Origin: Pseudomonas sp. QS1027
Lineage (GTDB): Bacteria; Pseudomonadota; Gammaproteobacteria; Pseudomonadales; Pseudomonadaceae
Assembly: GCF_002814235.1 (NCBI RefSeq)
Contig: NZ_PHSU01000007.1
Location: forward strand, 186,001 to 250,000
Direction of reading: 5' to 3'
Length of the DNA: 64,000 nucleotides
In this document: positions 19,666-29,587 of the stretch, in pieces
How positions within the stretch are numbered: the first letter of the stretch is position 1
How the letters are laid out: every line of letters begins with the position of its first letter
Position numbers and translations under genes: made by a program
Notes under the pieces: generated by a model
What the model was told of the DNA's origin: nothing
The model's input: only the letters and a program-made list of their open reading frames with translations
The model's database searches: none

Positions 19666-20553
19666 GTGGACAAGTTTAAAGGCGCCATGCTGGTGGGGGC
19701 GCTGCGGTTGTTTGCGCTGCTGCCCTGGTGCGCGGTGCAACGGGTGGGCGCGGCCATCGGCTGGCTGATGTGGAAATTGCCCAACCGCTCTCGCGAAGTG
19801 GTGCGGATCAACCTGGCGAAATGTTTCCCGGAACTCGACCCGGTGGCCCGCGAGCAGCTGGTCGGCCGCAGCCTGATGGGCATCGGCAAGTCCTTTACCG
19901 AAAGCGCCTGCGCCTGGATCTGGCCGGCCCATCGGTCGATGGAGCGGGTCCGTGAAGTCGAAGGCCTGGACATCCTCAAGGACGCCCTGGCCTCGGGCAA
20001 GGGCGTGGTCGGCATCACCAGCCACCTGGGCAACTGGGAAGTGCTCAATCACTTCTATTGCAGCCAGTGCAAACCGATCATTTTCTACCGTCCGCCCAAG
20101 CTCAAGGCGGTGGACGAACTGTTGCGCAAGCAGCGGGTGCAGTTGGGCAACCGGGTGGCCGCTTCCACCAAGGAAGGTATCCTCAGCGTCATCAAGGAAG
20201 TGCGCAAAGGTGGTGCAGTGGGCATTCCCGCTGACCCGGAACCGGCCGAATCCGCCGGGATATTCGTCCCCTTTCTCGGCACCACGGCGCTGACCAGCAA
20301 GTTCGTGCCCAATATGCTGGCCGGCGGCAAGGCGGTGGGCGTGTTCCTGCATGCGCTGCGGCTGCCGGACGGTTCGGGTTTCAAGGTGATCCTCGAAGCC
20401 GCGCCCGAAGCCATGTACAGCACCGATACAGAGACCTCCGTGGCCGCCATGAGCCAGGTGGTGGCGCGTTATGTTCGGGCTTATCCGGACCAGTACATGT
20501 GGAGCATGAAGCGCTTCCGCAGACGTCCGGCGGGTGAGAAACGCTGGTACTGA
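19666..20553 (+). CDS. Lipid A (lauroyl-type) acyltransferase, LpxL/HtrB family
   Basis: The 295-residue protein belongs to the family that adds a secondary acyl chain to lipid A at the inner membrane. The catalytic H-x4-D/E motif is SHLGNWE (about residues 119-125). The motif RPPKLKAVDELLRKQR and the C-terminal YPDQYMWSMKRFRRRP are typical. GTG 19666 is supported by AGGAG six bases upstream. Its position after tag matches the order in P. aeruginosa. The exact acyl chain cannot be read from the sequence. Confidence 0.93.
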   Translation: MDKFKGAMLVGALRLFALLPWCAVQRVGAAIGWLMWKLPNRSREVVRINLAKCFPELDPVAREQLVGRSLMGIGKSFTESACAWIWPAHRSMERVREVEGLDILKDALASGKGVVGITSHLGNWEVLNHFYCSQCKPIIFYRPPKLKAVDELLRKQRVQLGNRVAASTKEGILSVIKEVRKGGAVGIPADPEPAESAGIFVPFLGTTALTSKFVPNMLAGGKAVGVFLHALRLPDGSGFKVILEAAPEAMYSTDTETSVAAMSQVVARYVRAYPDQYMWSMKRFRRRPAGEKRWY

Positions 20554-20571
20554 GACGAGATTGGCATGATC

Positions 20572-20604
20572 TGTGGATAAAATCGGCCTGCTGACTTATC
20601 CACA
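20572..20604 (+). promoter_or_regulatory. Back-to-back pair of DnaA-box 9-mers (inverted repeat)
   Basis: TGTGGATAA (20572-20580) and TTATCCACA (20596-20604) are two perfect DnaA boxes in opposite orientation, 15 bases apart, within a larger CTGTGGATAA / TTATCCACAG repeat. They lie in the 77-base gap between the lipid A acyltransferase and the pilZ gene, ending 26 bases before the pilZ start. They could bind DnaA or form an mRNA hairpin. Confidence 0.6.
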
Positions 20605-20630
20605 GGTGCACCCTTACAAGGACGCAACAG

Positions 20631-20876
20631 ATGTCCAATAACAAGAATTCGCTACGTATCAAGATCCAGCACCCCAGCATCGGCGAGTGCCTGGGGCACA
20701 CGCGCAACCTGTCCAGCAAGGGCGTGTATGTGACGCACCCGAGTTTGTCGCGCCTGACCACCGGCGCGGTGGTCTACGGCCAGGTGCAGGGTCTGCCGGC
20801 GGTGGCGCCGCGGATTCGGATGGAAGTGGTCCGGGTCGACGCCGATGGCATCGGCCTGCGCTTTATTGATCTTTGA
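20631..20876 (+). CDS. Small PilZ-domain protein
   Basis: The 81-residue protein is little more than a PilZ domain. HTRNLSSKGVYV (about residues 23-34) matches the D/N-x-S-x-x-G element, and GIGLRFIDL closes the barrel at the C-terminus. PilZ domains commonly bind cyclic di-GMP. The upstream R-x3-R part is weak here (basic residues RIKIQH and HTR), so binding is not certain. The gene follows a pair of DnaA boxes, and its last 14 bases overlap the 3' end of the convergent TPR gene. Confidence 0.85.
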   Translation: MSNNKNSLRIKIQHPSIGECLGHTRNLSSKGVYVTHPSLSRLTTGAVVYGQVQGLPAVAPRIRMEVVRVDADGIGLRFIDL

Positions 20877-21186
20877 GCGCGGCTTTTTCCAGCTTTTTCA
20901 GAAACACCGTCATTTCCTTTTCCGCCTGCTTGTCGCCATGGGCACGGGCGGCCTCCAGTCCCTGTTCCCACGCCTCTTTGGCGGCAGCGTTGTCGCCCGC
21001 GGCCTGATGCGCCTTGCCCAGCAGTTTCCAGGCGGCGGAGTATTTCGGGTCGAAGCCGACGCAGCGTTGCAGGTGTTCGGCCGCTTTGGCGTTTTCCCCA
21101 AGATCGAGATAACCCTTGCCGAGGCCGAAGCGCAGCAGTGAGTTATCCACACCCTTGGCGAGCATTTTTTCCAGTGATTCGAGCAT
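20863..21186 (-). CDS. Small tetratricopeptide-repeat protein
   Basis: The 107-residue protein consists of about two TPR units (LLRFGLGKGYLDLGENAKAA and AAWKLLGKAHQAAGDNAAAK) and a Lys/Glu-rich C-terminal helix. There is no signal peptide, so a cytoplasmic protein-interaction role is likely; the partner is unknown. It lies downstream of trkA on the same strand (19-base gap) and overlaps pilZ tail to tail. One DnaA-box 9-mer (21143-21151) lies within its coding sequence. Confidence 0.85.
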   Translation of the reverse strand: MLESLEKMLAKGVDNSLLRFGLGKGYLDLGENAKAAEHLQRCVGFDPKYSAAWKLLGKAHQAAGDNAAAKEAWEQGLEAARAHGDKQAEKEMTVFLKKLEKAALKDQ

Positions 21187-21205
21187 CGCGATCCCTCGGT
21201 ATGGG

Positions 21206-22579
21206 TCAGAAGAAACTCAGACCAACATGAAACAACTTTTCCACATCGCGAATCTGCTTTTTATCCACAAGGAACAGAATCACATGGTCGCCCGCCTGGA
21301 TCACCGTGGCATCGTGGGCGATCAGCACCTCTTCGTCGCGAATGATCGCGCCGATGGTCGCCCCCGGTGGTAACGCAATATCGGCGATGGCCCGGCCCAC
21401 CACCTTGCTCGACTTCGAATCGCCATGGGCAATTGCCTCGATGGCTTCCGCCGCCCCGCGCCTGAGTGAATGCACACTGACGATATCGCCCCGCCGTACA
21501 TGGGCCAGCAAGGTACCGATGGTCGCCAACTGCGGGCTGATGGCGATATCGATCTCGCCGCCCTGGACCAGGTCGACATAGGCCGGGTTGTTGATCAGGG
21601 TCATGACCTTCTTCGCCCCGAGGCGCTTGGCCAGCAGCGACGACATGATGTTGGCTTCATCGTCGTTGGTCAGGGCGAGGAACACATCGGTGTCGGCAAT
21701 GTTCTCTTCCAGCAGCAGGTCACGATCCGAGGCGCTGCCTTGCAGCACCACGGTGCTGTCCAGGGTGTCCGAGAGGTGGCGGCAACGTGCCGGGTTTTTC
21801 TCGATGATCTTGACCTGGTAACGGCTTTCGATGGCTTCGGCCAACCGTTCGCCGATCTGTCCGCCGCCGGCAATGACGATGCGTTTGTAGCTCTCGTCGA
21901 GGCGGCGCATTTCGCCCATCACTGCGCGGATATGGGCCTTGGCGGCAATGAAAAACACTTCGTCGTCGGCTTCGATCACCGTGTCGCCACGGGGCATGAT
22001 CGGCCGGTCGCGGCGGAAGATCGCTGCCACCCGGGTGTCGACATTGGGCATGCGTTCGCGTAGCTGGCGCAGTTGCTGCCCCACCAGCGGCCCGCCGTAG
22101 TAGGCCTTGACCGCCACCAACTGGGCCTTGCCCTCGGCGAAGTCGATCACCTGCAAGGCCCCCGGGTGTTCGATCAGGCGCTTGATGTAGTGGGTGACCA
22201 CCTGCTCGGGGCTGATCAGCACATCCACCGGAATCGCGTCGTTGTCGAACAGCCCGGCGCGGGTCAGGTAGGCCGCCTCGCGCACCCGGGCGATCTTGGT
22301 CGGGGTGTGGAACAGGGTGTGGGCGACCTGGCAGGCGACCATGTTGGTTTCGTCGCTGTTGGTCACCGCCACCAGCATGTCGGCGTCATCCGCGCCGGCC
22401 TGGCGCAGGATCGTCGGAAACGAAGCGCGGCCTTGCACGGTGCGGATGTCCAGGCGGTCGCCGAGGTCGCGCAGGCGCTCGCCGTCGGTGTCGACAACGG
22501 TGATGTCGTTGGCTTCGCTGGCCAGGTGCTCGGCCAGGGTGCCACCGACCTGGCCGGCACCGAGGATGATGATTTTCAT
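21206..22579 (-). CDS. trkA: Trk system potassium transporter peripheral subunit TrkA
   Basis: TrkA is the NAD-binding regulatory subunit of the Trk K+ uptake system on the cytoplasmic face. The 457-residue protein has two tandem RCK modules, each with a Rossmann GxGxx[17 protein letters not shown] at the start and [16 protein letters not shown] near residue 236. Each is followed by a TrkA-C domain. It begins 22 bases after rsmB ends on the same strand, so the order fmt-rsmB-trkA suggests one transcript. A DnaA-box 9-mer lies at its 3' end. Confidence 0.96.
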   Translation of the reverse strand: MKIIILGAGQVGGTLAEHLASEANDITVVDTDGERLRDLGDRLDIRTVQGRASFPTILRQAGADDADMLVAVTNSDETNMVACQVAHTLFHTPTKIARVREAAYLTRAGLFDNDAIPVDVLISPEQVVTHYIKRLIEHPGALQVIDFAEGKAQLVAVKAYYGGPLVGQQLRQLRERMPNVDTRVAAIFRRDRPIMPRGDTVIEADDEVFFIAAKAHIRAVMGEMRRLDESYKRIVIAGGGQIGERLAEAIESRYQVKIIEKNPARCRHLSDTLDSTVVLQGSASDRDLLLEENIADTDVFLALTNDDEANIMSSLLAKRLGAKKVMTLINNPAYVDLVQGGEIDIAISPQLATIGTLLAHVRRGDIVSVHSLRRGAAEAIEAIAHGDSKSSKVVGRAIADIALPPGATIGAIIRDEEVLIAHDATVIQAGDHVILFLVDKKQIRDVEKLFHVGLSFF

Positions 22580-22601
22580 CGGGTCGCTCCGTTGTCCCGG
22601 C

Positions 22602-23912
22602 TCAGCCGCGCGCGGCGGCGATCTTGATCAGCTTGGCGTAGTAGAAACCGTCGTGTCCGCCTTGCTGGGCCAGTAGTTGGCGGCCGTGGGGCTGCTTGAG
22701 GCCGAAGTCCCCGGCGATATCCAGTTCGCGGGCACCGGAGGTGCGGGCGAGGAAGGCCTCGATCACTTCGGTGTTCTCGGTCGGCAGGGTCGAGCAGGTG
22801 GCGTAAAGCAGGATGCCGCCGACTTCCAGGGTCGTCCACATCGCGTCCAGCAGCTCGCCTTGCAGGGCGGCCAGGGCGGCGATGTCGTCGGGTTGGCGGG
22901 TCAGCTTGATGTCGGGATGGCGGCGAATCACGCCGGTGGCCGAGCAAGGGGCGTCCAGCAGGATGCGCTGGAACGGCTTGCCGTCCCACCAGGTCGCGAC
23001 ATCGCGGCCATCGGCGGCGATCAGTTCGGCGTCCAGGCCGAGGCGCTCGAGGTTTTCGCGCACTCGCACCAGACGTTTGGCTTCGAGGTCGACGGCGACC
23101 ACCCCGGCCAGTTGCGGCTGGACTTCGAGGATATGGCAGGTCTTGCCGCCAGGGGCGCAGCAGGCGTCGAGCACCCGTTGGCCGGGAGCCAGGTCGAGCA
23201 GGTCGGCGGCCAGTTGCGCGGCCTCGTCCTGGACACTGATCCAGCCTTCATTGAAGCCGGGCAGGTTGCGCACATCACAGGCTTCTTCCAGCACGATGCC
23301 ATCCGGGCTGTAGACGCAGGCCTGTGCCTTGACCCCGGCATCGCCCAGCAGCTTGAGGTAGGCATCGCGAGTGTGATGGCGGCGATTGACCCGCAGGATC
23401 ATCGGCGGATGGGCATTGTTCGCCGCGCAGATGGCTTCCCACTGTTCCGGCCAGAAGGCCTTGAGGGATTTCTGCAGCCAGCGCGGATGTGCGGTGCGCA
23501 CCACCGGGTCGTGTTCCAGTTCGGCCAGCAGCGCCTCGCTTTCCCGTTGCGCGCGGCGCAGCACGGCATTGATCAAGGCCTTGGCCCAGGGCTTTTTCAG
23601 CTTGTCGGCGCAACCGACGGTCTCGCCGATGGCGGCATGGGCCGGCACGCGGGTGTAGAGCAGTTGATAGAGGCCGACCAGCAGCAAGGCTTCGACGTCG
23701 GTATCGGCGGCCTTGAAGGGTTTTTGCAGCAGCTTGGCCGCCAGTGCCGAAAGGCGTGGCTGCCAGCGCGCGGTGCCGAACGCCAGGTCCTGGGTCAGGC
23801 CGCGATCACGGGCCTCGACCTTGTCCAGTTGCAGCGGCAGCGAGCTGTTGAGCGAAGCCTTGCCATTGAGAACGGCAGTCAGTGCCTTGGCGGCGGCCAG
23901 ACGCGGGTTCAT
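22602..23912 (-). CDS. rsmB: 16S rRNA (cytosine(967)-C(5))-methyltransferase RsmB
   Basis: RsmB (Sun/Fmu) methylates C967 of 16S rRNA. The 436-residue protein has an N-terminal NusB-like RNA-binding domain (about 1-140) and a SAM-dependent domain with [15 protein letters not shown], the Pro-Cys motif in [15 protein letters not shown], and the catalytic Cys in [10 protein letters not shown]. The open frame extends upstream, but ATG 23912 overlaps the fmt stop in ATGA and starts at [11 protein letters not shown], as in relatives. Confidence 0.96.
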   Translation of the reverse strand: MNPRLAAAKALTAVLNGKASLNSSLPLQLDKVEARDRGLTQDLAFGTARWQPRLSALAAKLLQKPFKAADTDVEALLLVGLYQLLYTRVPAHAAIGETVGCADKLKKPWAKALINAVLRRAQRESEALLAELEHDPVVRTAHPRWLQKSLKAFWPEQWEAICAANNAHPPMILRVNRRHHTRDAYLKLLGDAGVKAQACVYSPDGIVLEEACDVRNLPGFNEGWISVQDEAAQLAADLLDLAPGQRVLDACCAPGGKTCHILEVQPQLAGVVAVDLEAKRLVRVRENLERLGLDAELIAADGRDVATWWDGKPFQRILLDAPCSATGVIRRHPDIKLTRQPDDIAALAALQGELLDAMWTTLEVGGILLYATCSTLPTENTEVIEAFLARTSGARELDIAGDFGLKQPHGRQLLAQQGGHDGFYYAKLIKIAAARG

Positions 23913-24853
23913 TGGCCGAGCACCGTACCGAGGGCGAATTTCTCGCGGCGGCTGTTGAACAGGTCGCTGAAGTTCAGCGCCTTGCCGCCGGGCAGTTGCA
24001 GGCGGGTCAGGCACAGGGCGCCGGCGCCGGTGGCGACGATCAGGCCGTCCTTGCTGGCGGCGAGGATTTCACCCGGCGCGCCCTTGCCTTCGGCCGCGCT
24101 GGCGGCGAGGACTTTCAGGGCTTCGCCGTCGAGGGTGCTGTGGCTGATCGGCCAGGGGTTGAAGGCGCGAATCTGCCGCTCCAGTTCAATCGCCGGACGG
24201 TTCCAGTCGATGCGCGCCTCGTCCTTGTTCAGCTTGTGGGCGTAGGTGGCGAGGCTGTCGTCCTGGATTTCGCCGTCCAGGGTCCCGGCGGCGAGACCGG
24301 CGATGGCCTGCAGCACGGCGGGAGGGCCGAGTTCGGCGAGGCGGTCGTGCAAGGTGCCGCCGGTGTCTTCGGCGCTGATCGGGGTGACGCTCTTGAGCAG
24401 CATCGGCCCGGTGTCGAGCCCGGCTTCCATGCGCATCACGGTCACGCCGCTTTCGCTATCGCCGGCTTCCACGGCGCGCTGGATCGGCGCGGCGCCGCGC
24501 CAGCGCGGTAGCAGCGAGGCGTGGCTGTTGATGCAGCCCAGGCGCGGGATATCCAGCACCACTTGCGGCAGGATCAGGCCATAGGCGACCACCACCAGCA
24601 GATCCGGCTTGAGCGCCGCCAGTTCGGCCTGGGCCTCGGCGTTGCGCAGGGTCGGCGGCTGCAGGACGACGATGTCGTGCTCCAGCGCGAGCTGCTTGAC
24701 CGGGCTTGGCATCAGCTTCTGCCCACGGCCCGCCGGACGATCCGGCTGGGTGTAGACCGCGACGATCTCGTAAGGGCTGTCGAGCAGGGCCTTGAGGTGT
24801 TCGGCGGCGAATTCGGGGGTGCCGGCGAAGACGATGCGCAGTGGCTCAGTCAT
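23909..24853 (-). CDS. fmt: Methionyl-tRNA formyltransferase
   Basis: Fmt formylates Met-tRNAi using 10-formyl-tetrahydrofolate. The 314-residue protein shows [14 protein letters not shown] at the N-terminus, the folate and catalytic segment [18 protein letters not shown] (about residues 108-125) and the C-terminal tRNA-binding OB-type domain. It lies 57 bases downstream of def, but a strong terminator-like hairpin separates them. Its stop overlaps the rsmB start. Confidence 0.97.
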   Translation of the reverse strand: MTEPLRIVFAGTPEFAAEHLKALLDSPYEIVAVYTQPDRPAGRGQKLMPSPVKQLALEHDIVVLQPPTLRNAEAQAELAALKPDLLVVVAYGLILPQVVLDIPRLGCINSHASLLPRWRGAAPIQRAVEAGDSESGVTVMRMEAGLDTGPMLLKSVTPISAEDTGGTLHDRLAELGPPAVLQAIAGLAAGTLDGEIQDDSLATYAHKLNKDEARIDWNRPAIELERQIRAFNPWPISHSTLDGEALKVLAASAAEGKGAPGEILAASKDGLIVATGAGALCLTRLQLPGGKALNFSDLFNSRREKFALGTVLGQ

Positions 24854-24865
24854 GAAGGGACTCGC

Positions 24866-24898
24866 TTAAAAAGAAAAGGCTTGCCGCAGCAAGCCTTT
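24866..24898 (-). terminator. Terminator-like hairpin between def and fmt
   Basis: On the minus strand, AAAGGCTTGC, a 4-base loop and GCAAGCCTTT form a perfect 10-base-pair stem, followed by TCTTTTT. It starts 13 bases after the def stop and ends just before the fmt leader. It should terminate or attenuate transcription from def into fmt. Confidence 0.8.
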
Positions 24899-24910
24899 GG
24901 AATGAAGGGA

Positions 24911-25417
24911 TCAGGCGTTCTGGCGATGCAGCTTTTCCAGTTTCTTCTTGATCCGGTCGCGCTTGAGCGTAGACAGGTAATCGACGAACAGTTTGCCGTT
25001 CAGGTGATCGCATTCATGCTGGATGCACACCGCCAGCAGGCCCTCGGCCTCCAGTTCGAACGGTTTTCCGTCGCGGTCCAGGGCCTTGACCCGCAGTTTT
25101 GTCGGGCGGTCGACGTTCTCGTAGAAACCCGGCACCGACAGGCAGCCTTCCTGGTACTGGTCCACGTCCGCGGTCAGGGTTTCGAACTCGGGGTTGATGA
25201 ACACCCGGGGCTCGCTACGATCTTCACTCAGGTCCATGACCACGATGCGCTGGTGCACATTGACCTGGGTCGCCGCCAGGCCGATGCCCGGGGCTTCATA
25301 CATTGTTTCAAACATGTCGTCGATCAGCTGCCGCACCTGGTCGTCCACCACGGCCACGGGTTTGGCGATGGTGCGCAGGCGCGGGTCTGGAAATTCGAGG
25401 ATGTTTAAAATGGCCAT
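24911..25417 (-). CDS. def: Peptide deformylase
   Basis: Def removes the formyl group from nascent proteins. The 168-residue metalloenzyme has all three family motifs: [16 protein letters not shown] (Cys metal ligand) and QHECDHLNG (two His ligands and the catalytic Glu). It is divergent from the LysM gene across about 150 bases. fmt follows after a terminator-like hairpin. Confidence 0.97.
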   Translation of the reverse strand: MAILNILEFPDPRLRTIAKPVAVVDDQVRQLIDDMFETMYEAPGIGLAATQVNVHQRIVVMDLSEDRSEPRVFINPEFETLTADVDQYQEGCLSVPGFYENVDRPTKLRVKALDRDGKPFELEAEGLLAVCIQHECDHLNGKLFVDYLSTLKRDRIKKKLEKLHRQNA

Positions 25418-25569
25418 AGGCGTATTTGCTGCACTTGTGAGGTAAAGTCAGAGACGGTTGCCGAAATGTCCCGGTGGGATCGGCTACCGTTGTAAAACGT
25501 TCTCCTTGGGAGCGAGCCGCGGGGGCTCTGGCGTTTCACGCGAAGGCACATAATAAAGGGATTCACTGC

Positions 25570-26592
25570 ATGAGGAAAACACTACTCGCCCTGTTGCTGG
25601 CTGTTACCGGCGTCGTGCAGGCGCAAGTGCAACTCAAGGACGGTTATCCACAGCGCTATACGGTGGTGCGCGGTGACACACTTTGGGACATTTCCGGCAA
25701 GTTTCTCAGCGAACCGTGGAAGTGGCCGGAGATCTGGCACGCGAACCCCCAGGTGGCCAATCCGGACCTGATCTACCCCGGCGATACCCTGACGCTGCAG
25801 TTCGTCGACGGCCAGCCGCGGCTGGTGGTGGATCGCGGCGTGTCGCGGGGCACCGTGAAGTTATCGCCGCAGGTGCGCCGCTCGCCGGTGGCCGAGGCGA
25901 TTCCGAGCATTCCGCTGGAAAAGATCAATGCGTTCCTGTTGAGCAACCGCATTGTCGACAGCCCCGCCGACTTCCAGAAAGCCCCGTATATCCTGGCCGG
26001 CAACAATGAGCGGGTGCTCAGCGGCATGGGCGACCGGATCTACGCCCGTGGCGTGTTCGACCCGGCGCATTCGGTGTATGGCCTGTTCCGCCAGGGCAAG
26101 GTCTATACCGACGCGCAGACCAAGGAATTCCTCGGGATCAACGCCGATGACGTCGGTACAGGCGAGTTGGTGGCGACCGAAGGCGATGTCGGCACGTTGA
26201 ACCTGCGCCGCACCACCCAGGAAGTTCGCCTGGGTGACCGGTTGTTCGTCAGCGAAGAGCGTCCGGTCAATTCGACGTTCATGCCCAGTGCGCCGCAAGC
26301 GCAAATCCGCGGCACGATCATAGATGTGCCACGGGGTGTTACACAGATCGGTGTCATGGACGTGGTCACCATCGACAAGGGGCGCCGCGATGGTCTGGTC
26401 GAAGGCAACGTTCTCGCGGTGATGAAGACCGGCGAGACCGTGCACGACCTGGTCAGCGGAGAGCGGGTGAAGGTCCCCGACGAACGTTCGGGCCTGTTGA
26501 TGGTGTTCCGCACCTACGAAAAGCTCAGCTATGGTTTAGTACTCACTGCCACGCGGTCCCTGACAGTCATGGACAAGGTGCGCAACCCGTAG
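25570..26592 (+). CDS. Secreted LysM-domain protein
   Basis: The 340-residue protein starts with a signal peptide (MRKTLLALLLAVTGVVQAQ) and then one LysM peptidoglycan-binding domain (YTVVRGDTLWDISGKFL to PGDTLTLQ, about residues 29-76). The remaining 260 residues have no motif I recognise. It is exported to the periplasm and probably binds peptidoglycan. I chose ATG 25570 because it follows AAAGGGA and opens the signal peptide. It lies between def and dprA as in P. aeruginosa. A DnaA-box 9-mer (25644-25652) is inside the gene. Confidence 0.9.
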   Translation: MRKTLLALLLAVTGVVQAQVQLKDGYPQRYTVVRGDTLWDISGKFLSEPWKWPEIWHANPQVANPDLIYPGDTLTLQFVDGQPRLVVDRGVSRGTVKLSPQVRRSPVAEAIPSIPLEKINAFLLSNRIVDSPADFQKAPYILAGNNERVLSGMGDRIYARGVFDPAHSVYGLFRQGKVYTDAQTKEFLGINADDVGTGELVATEGDVGTLNLRRTTQEVRLGDRLFVSEERPVNSTFMPSAPQAQIRGTIIDVPRGVTQIGVMDVVTIDKGRRDGLVEGNVLAVMKTGETVHDLVSGERVKVPDERSGLLMVFRTYEKLSYGLVLTATRSLTVMDKVRNP

Positions 26593-26638
26593 CGCCGAAC
26601 GATAATGCGGGGCCGATTCCGTTAGCAGGCTAAACAGG

Positions 26639-26659
26639 TTACCCACAGAGTTATCCACA
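26639..26659 (+). other. Tandem DnaA-box-like 9-mers upstream of dprA
   Basis: TTACCCACA (one mismatch) at 26639-26647 and the perfect TTATCCACA at 26651-26659 lie 3 bases apart in the 113-base gap between the LysM gene and dprA. The nearest dprA start codon is 46 bases downstream. Confidence 0.55.
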
Positions 26660-26705
26660 GCTTGTTCCTGCTGTTCCAGGACCGCCACAGATCAAGGATG
26701 ATCCG

Positions 26706-27806
26706 ATGTCGCTGTCCAACTGTACCTCCCTGTCCCCGGCGGAGCTGGAAGCCCGCCTGCGTTTGCACCGTCTGCCGGAACTCGGTCCACGGCGCTTTCG
26801 AACCCTGATCGACGCCTTCGGTTCGGCCTCGGCGGCTCTCGGTGCACCGGCCGCTGCCTGGCGCGCGCTGGGGTTGCCGACGGCCTGTGCCGAGGCGCGT
26901 CGCAGCCCTGAAGTGCGGGATGCAGCCAGCGCTGGATTGCGCTGGCTAGAGCGCCCGGCTTGCCATTTGGTGATGTGGGACCAGACCGATTACCCCGCCC
27001 TTCTCGCCGAACTGGATGACGCCCCGCCGCTGCTGTTCGTGGCCGGCGACCCTGCCCTCCTGGAACAACCGCAGCTGGCGCTGGTCGGCAGCCGACGTGC
27101 TTCCAAACCGGGCATGGACACGGCGGCGGCGTTTTCCCGGAGCCTGGCCGGAGCCGGTTTTGTCATCACCAGCGGGCTGGCGCTGGGGATCGACGGGGCG
27201 GCTCATCAGGCGGCCCTGGACATTGGCGGGCGAACGATCGGCGTACTCGGTACTGGTCTGGAAAATCTTTATCCACAGCGCCATCGTCGTCTGGCGGAGG
27301 CGATGATTGCCCAGGGCAGCGCCGTGGTTTCCGAGTTGCCACTGGAGGCGCCGCCGCATCCGAGCAATTTTCCCCGGCGCAATCGGATCATCAGTGGTTT
27401 GTCCCTGGGCGTGCTGGTGGTGGAGGCCAGTATTGCCAGCGGCTCGCTGATCACCGCGCGACTGGCGGCGGAACAGGGGCGCGAGGTGTATGCGATTCCC
27501 GGCTCCATCCATCACCCCGGCGCCAAGGGCTGTCACCAGCTGATCCGCGACGGTGCGGTACTGGTGGAAACCGTCGAACATATCCTCGAACCCCTGCGCG
27601 GTTGGCAGCGGGTGACCGCCAGCGCAATCCCCGCTGCGCCCGAGCATCCGCTGCTAGGCTTGTTGCATGCCGCACCGCAGAGCAGCGAGGCCCTGGCCAA
27701 CGCCAGTGGCTGGGCATTACCGCGAGTATTGGCGGCGCTGACCGAACTGGAGCTTGAAGGCCGGGTTGCCAATGAAAACGGACGCTGGTTAGCTCGCGCG
27801 AGGTAG
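26706..27806 (+). CDS. dprA: DNA-processing protein DprA (Smf)
   Basis: DprA protects incoming single-stranded DNA and loads RecA during natural transformation. The 366-residue protein has an N-terminal helical region, then the Rossmann-type core with ALVGSRRAS (about residues 127-135), ITSGLALGIDGAAHQAAL, FPRRNRIISGLS and EVYAIPGSI. A C-terminal winged helix (about 305-365) is the usual DprA extension. A DnaA-box 9-mer (27269-27277) lies inside the gene. tsaC follows 47 bases later. Confidence 0.95.
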   Translation: MSLSNCTSLSPAELEARLRLHRLPELGPRRFRTLIDAFGSASAALGAPAAAWRALGLPTACAEARRSPEVRDAASAGLRWLERPACHLVMWDQTDYPALLAELDDAPPLLFVAGDPALLEQPQLALVGSRRASKPGMDTAAAFSRSLAGAGFVITSGLALGIDGAAHQAALDIGGRTIGVLGTGLENLYPQRHRRLAEAMIAQGSAVVSELPLEAPPHPSNFPRRNRIISGLSLGVLVVEASIASGSLITARLAAEQGREVYAIPGSIHHPGAKGCHQLIRDGAVLVETVEHILEPLRGWQRVTASAIPAAPEHPLLGLLHAAPQSSEALANASGWALPRVLAALTELELEGRVANENGRWLARAR

Positions 27807-27853
27807 GTTTACCTGAGTAAACTGCGAGCAGCTTTGAATCCGGAGAACGAGCA

Positions 27854-28411
27854 ATGGTCAAGAGTTGGCGTGTGCAAGAAGCCGCACGAGAAATTCGCGC
27901 AGGGGCGGTGATTGCCTACCCAACCGAGGCGGTCTGGGGTTTGGGTTGCGATCCCTGGAACGAAGAGGCGGTGGATCGTTTGCTGGCGATCAAGAATCGC
28001 TCGGTGGACAAGGGCCTGATCCTGATTGCCGACAATATCCGCCAGTTCGATTTTCTCTTCGAGGATTTTCCCGAAGACTGGATCGACCGCATGGCCAGTA
28101 CCTGGCCGGGACCCAATACCTGGTTGGTGCCGCATCAGGACCTGTTGCCGGAGTGGGTCACCGGTGTGCATGACACGGTGGCCTTGCGGGTCAGCGATCA
28201 TCCGTTGGTGCGGGATCTGTGCTCGTTGGTGGGGCCGCTGATTTCTACCTCGGCCAATCCCCAGGGGCGGCCGGCGGCGCGCACGCGACTTCGCGTGGAG
28301 CAGTATTTCCGCGGGCAGATCGATCTGGTGCTGGGCGGTAACCTGGGCGGGCGCAAGAACCCGAGCCTGATTCGCGACCTGGCGACCGGCAAGGTGGTGC
28401 GCCCGGCGTAG
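27854..28411 (+). CDS. tsaC: L-threonylcarbamoyladenylate synthase TsaC
   Basis: TsaC (YrdC/Sua5 family) makes threonylcarbamoyl-AMP for the t6A modification of tRNA. The 185-residue length fits the short TsaC form rather than the long Sua5. Visible features are the nucleotide-pocket [16 protein letters not shown] (about 18-33), [13 protein letters not shown], and [11 protein letters not shown] near residue 134. It lies 47 bases after dprA and is followed by a REP pair. Confidence 0.95.
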   Translation: MVKSWRVQEAAREIRAGAVIAYPTEAVWGLGCDPWNEEAVDRLLAIKNRSVDKGLILIADNIRQFDFLFEDFPEDWIDRMASTWPGPNTWLVPHQDLLPEWVTGVHDTVALRVSDHPLVRDLCSLVGPLISTSANPQGRPAARTRLRVEQYFRGQIDLVLGGNLGGRKNPSLIRDLATGKVVRPA

Positions 28412-28490
28412 GCTCGGTGTGAACTTCTTCGCGGCGGTTCGGCGCCCCGACAAGCAGCGCTCCCACAAGGGGGGATGGCGTTATCGTTGA

Positions 28491-28576
28491 TCGCCAGCAA
28501 GCCGGCTCCTACAGGACGGTGTCGATCACAAAAAGGTGCCACGACACAAATACTGTAGGAGCCGGCTTGCTGGCGA
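28491..28576. repeat. REP pair (24-bp inverted arms) downstream of tsaC
   Basis: A perfect 24-base inverted repeat (28491-28514 and 28553-28576) surrounds a 38-base spacer. Its core is GTAGGAGCCGGCTTGCTGGC, the usual Pseudomonas REP form. The convergent tsaC and qor genes flank it. The same core occurs at 33156-33236. Confidence 0.85.
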
Positions 28577-28609
28577 ACCGCTGCGCAGCAGCGGCCAGGT
28601 TCGCCAGTC

Positions 28610-29587
28610 TTAAGGCAACAACACCGTCGACCCGGTAGTCCGCCGCGCCGCCAGTTCGGTCTGGGCCTTGGCCGCTTCCGCCAGGCCATACCGCGCGCCG
28701 ATCTCGATCTTCAGCTTGCCGCTGCTGATCATCCCGAACAGATCCTTCGCCATGATCTGCAGGTTTTCCGCGTTGTTGGCGTAGGTCGCCAGCGTTGGCC
28801 GGGTCACATACAGCGAGCCCTTGGCCGCCAGTATCCCCAGGTTGACCCCATCCACCGCGCCCGAGGCATTGCCGAAGCTGACCATCAGCCCACGGGGCGC
28901 CAGGCTGTCCAGCGAGGTCAGCCAGGTGTCCTTGCCGACGCCGTCGTACACCACTGGCACTTTCTTGCCATCGGTCAGCTCCAGCACCCGCTTGGCCACA
29001 TCTTCATGGCTGTAGTCGATGGTTTCCCAGGCCCCCAGGGACTTGGCCAAAGCGGCCTTTTCCGGCGAACTGACGGTCCCGATCAGCTTCACGCCCAGGG
29101 CCTTGGCCCACTGGCACGCAAGCAAGCCGACACCACCCGCCGCCGCATGGAACAGCACGGTTTCGCCGCCCTTCAACTCATAGGTCTGGCGCAACAGGTA
29201 CTGCACTGTCAGGCCCTTGAGCATCACCGCGGCCGCCTGTTCGAAGCTGATGCCTTCCGGCAGATGCACCAGGTTGGCCGCCGGCAGCACATGCACTTCG
29301 CTGTAGGCGCCCAGCGGACCGCTGCCGTAGGCCACGCGATCACCAACCTTGAACTGGCTGACCTCGCTGCCGACTGCCTCGACCACGCCCGCGCCCTCGG
29401 CCCCCAGGCCCGACGGCATGGCCGGTGGTGCATACAGCCCGCTGCGCAGATAGGTGTCGATGAAGTTCAGGCCGATGGCGTGGTTGCGTACCCGCACCTG
29501 CTGCGGGCCCGGCTCGGCGGGGGTGTAGTCGACATACTCAAGGACTTCCGGGCCGCCATGGGCGCGAAACAGGATACGTTTGGCCAT
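28610..29587 (-). CDS. qor: Quinone oxidoreductase (zeta-crystallin type)
   Basis: The 325-residue protein belongs to the medium-chain dehydrogenase family of NADPH:quinone reductases. It starts with MAKRILFRAHGGPEVLEY, has the NADPH-binding AAAGGVGLLACQWAKALG near residue 148, and lacks the zinc ligands of alcohol dehydrogenases. ATG 29587 is preceded by AAGGAG and starts at the homologous residue. It is divergent from hemF across 180 bases and converges on tsaC. Confidence 0.93.
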   Translation of the reverse strand: MAKRILFRAHGGPEVLEYVDYTPAEPGPQQVRVRNHAIGLNFIDTYLRSGLYAPPAMPSGLGAEGAGVVEAVGSEVSQFKVGDRVAYGSGPLGAYSEVHVLPAANLVHLPEGISFEQAAAVMLKGLTVQYLLRQTYELKGGETVLFHAAAGGVGLLACQWAKALGVKLIGTVSSPEKAALAKSLGAWETIDYSHEDVAKRVLELTDGKKVPVVYDGVGKDTWLTSLDSLAPRGLMVSFGNASGAVDGVNLGILAAKGSLYVTRPTLATYANNAENLQIMAKDLFGMISSGKLKIEIGARYGLAEAAKAQTELAARRTTGSTVLLP

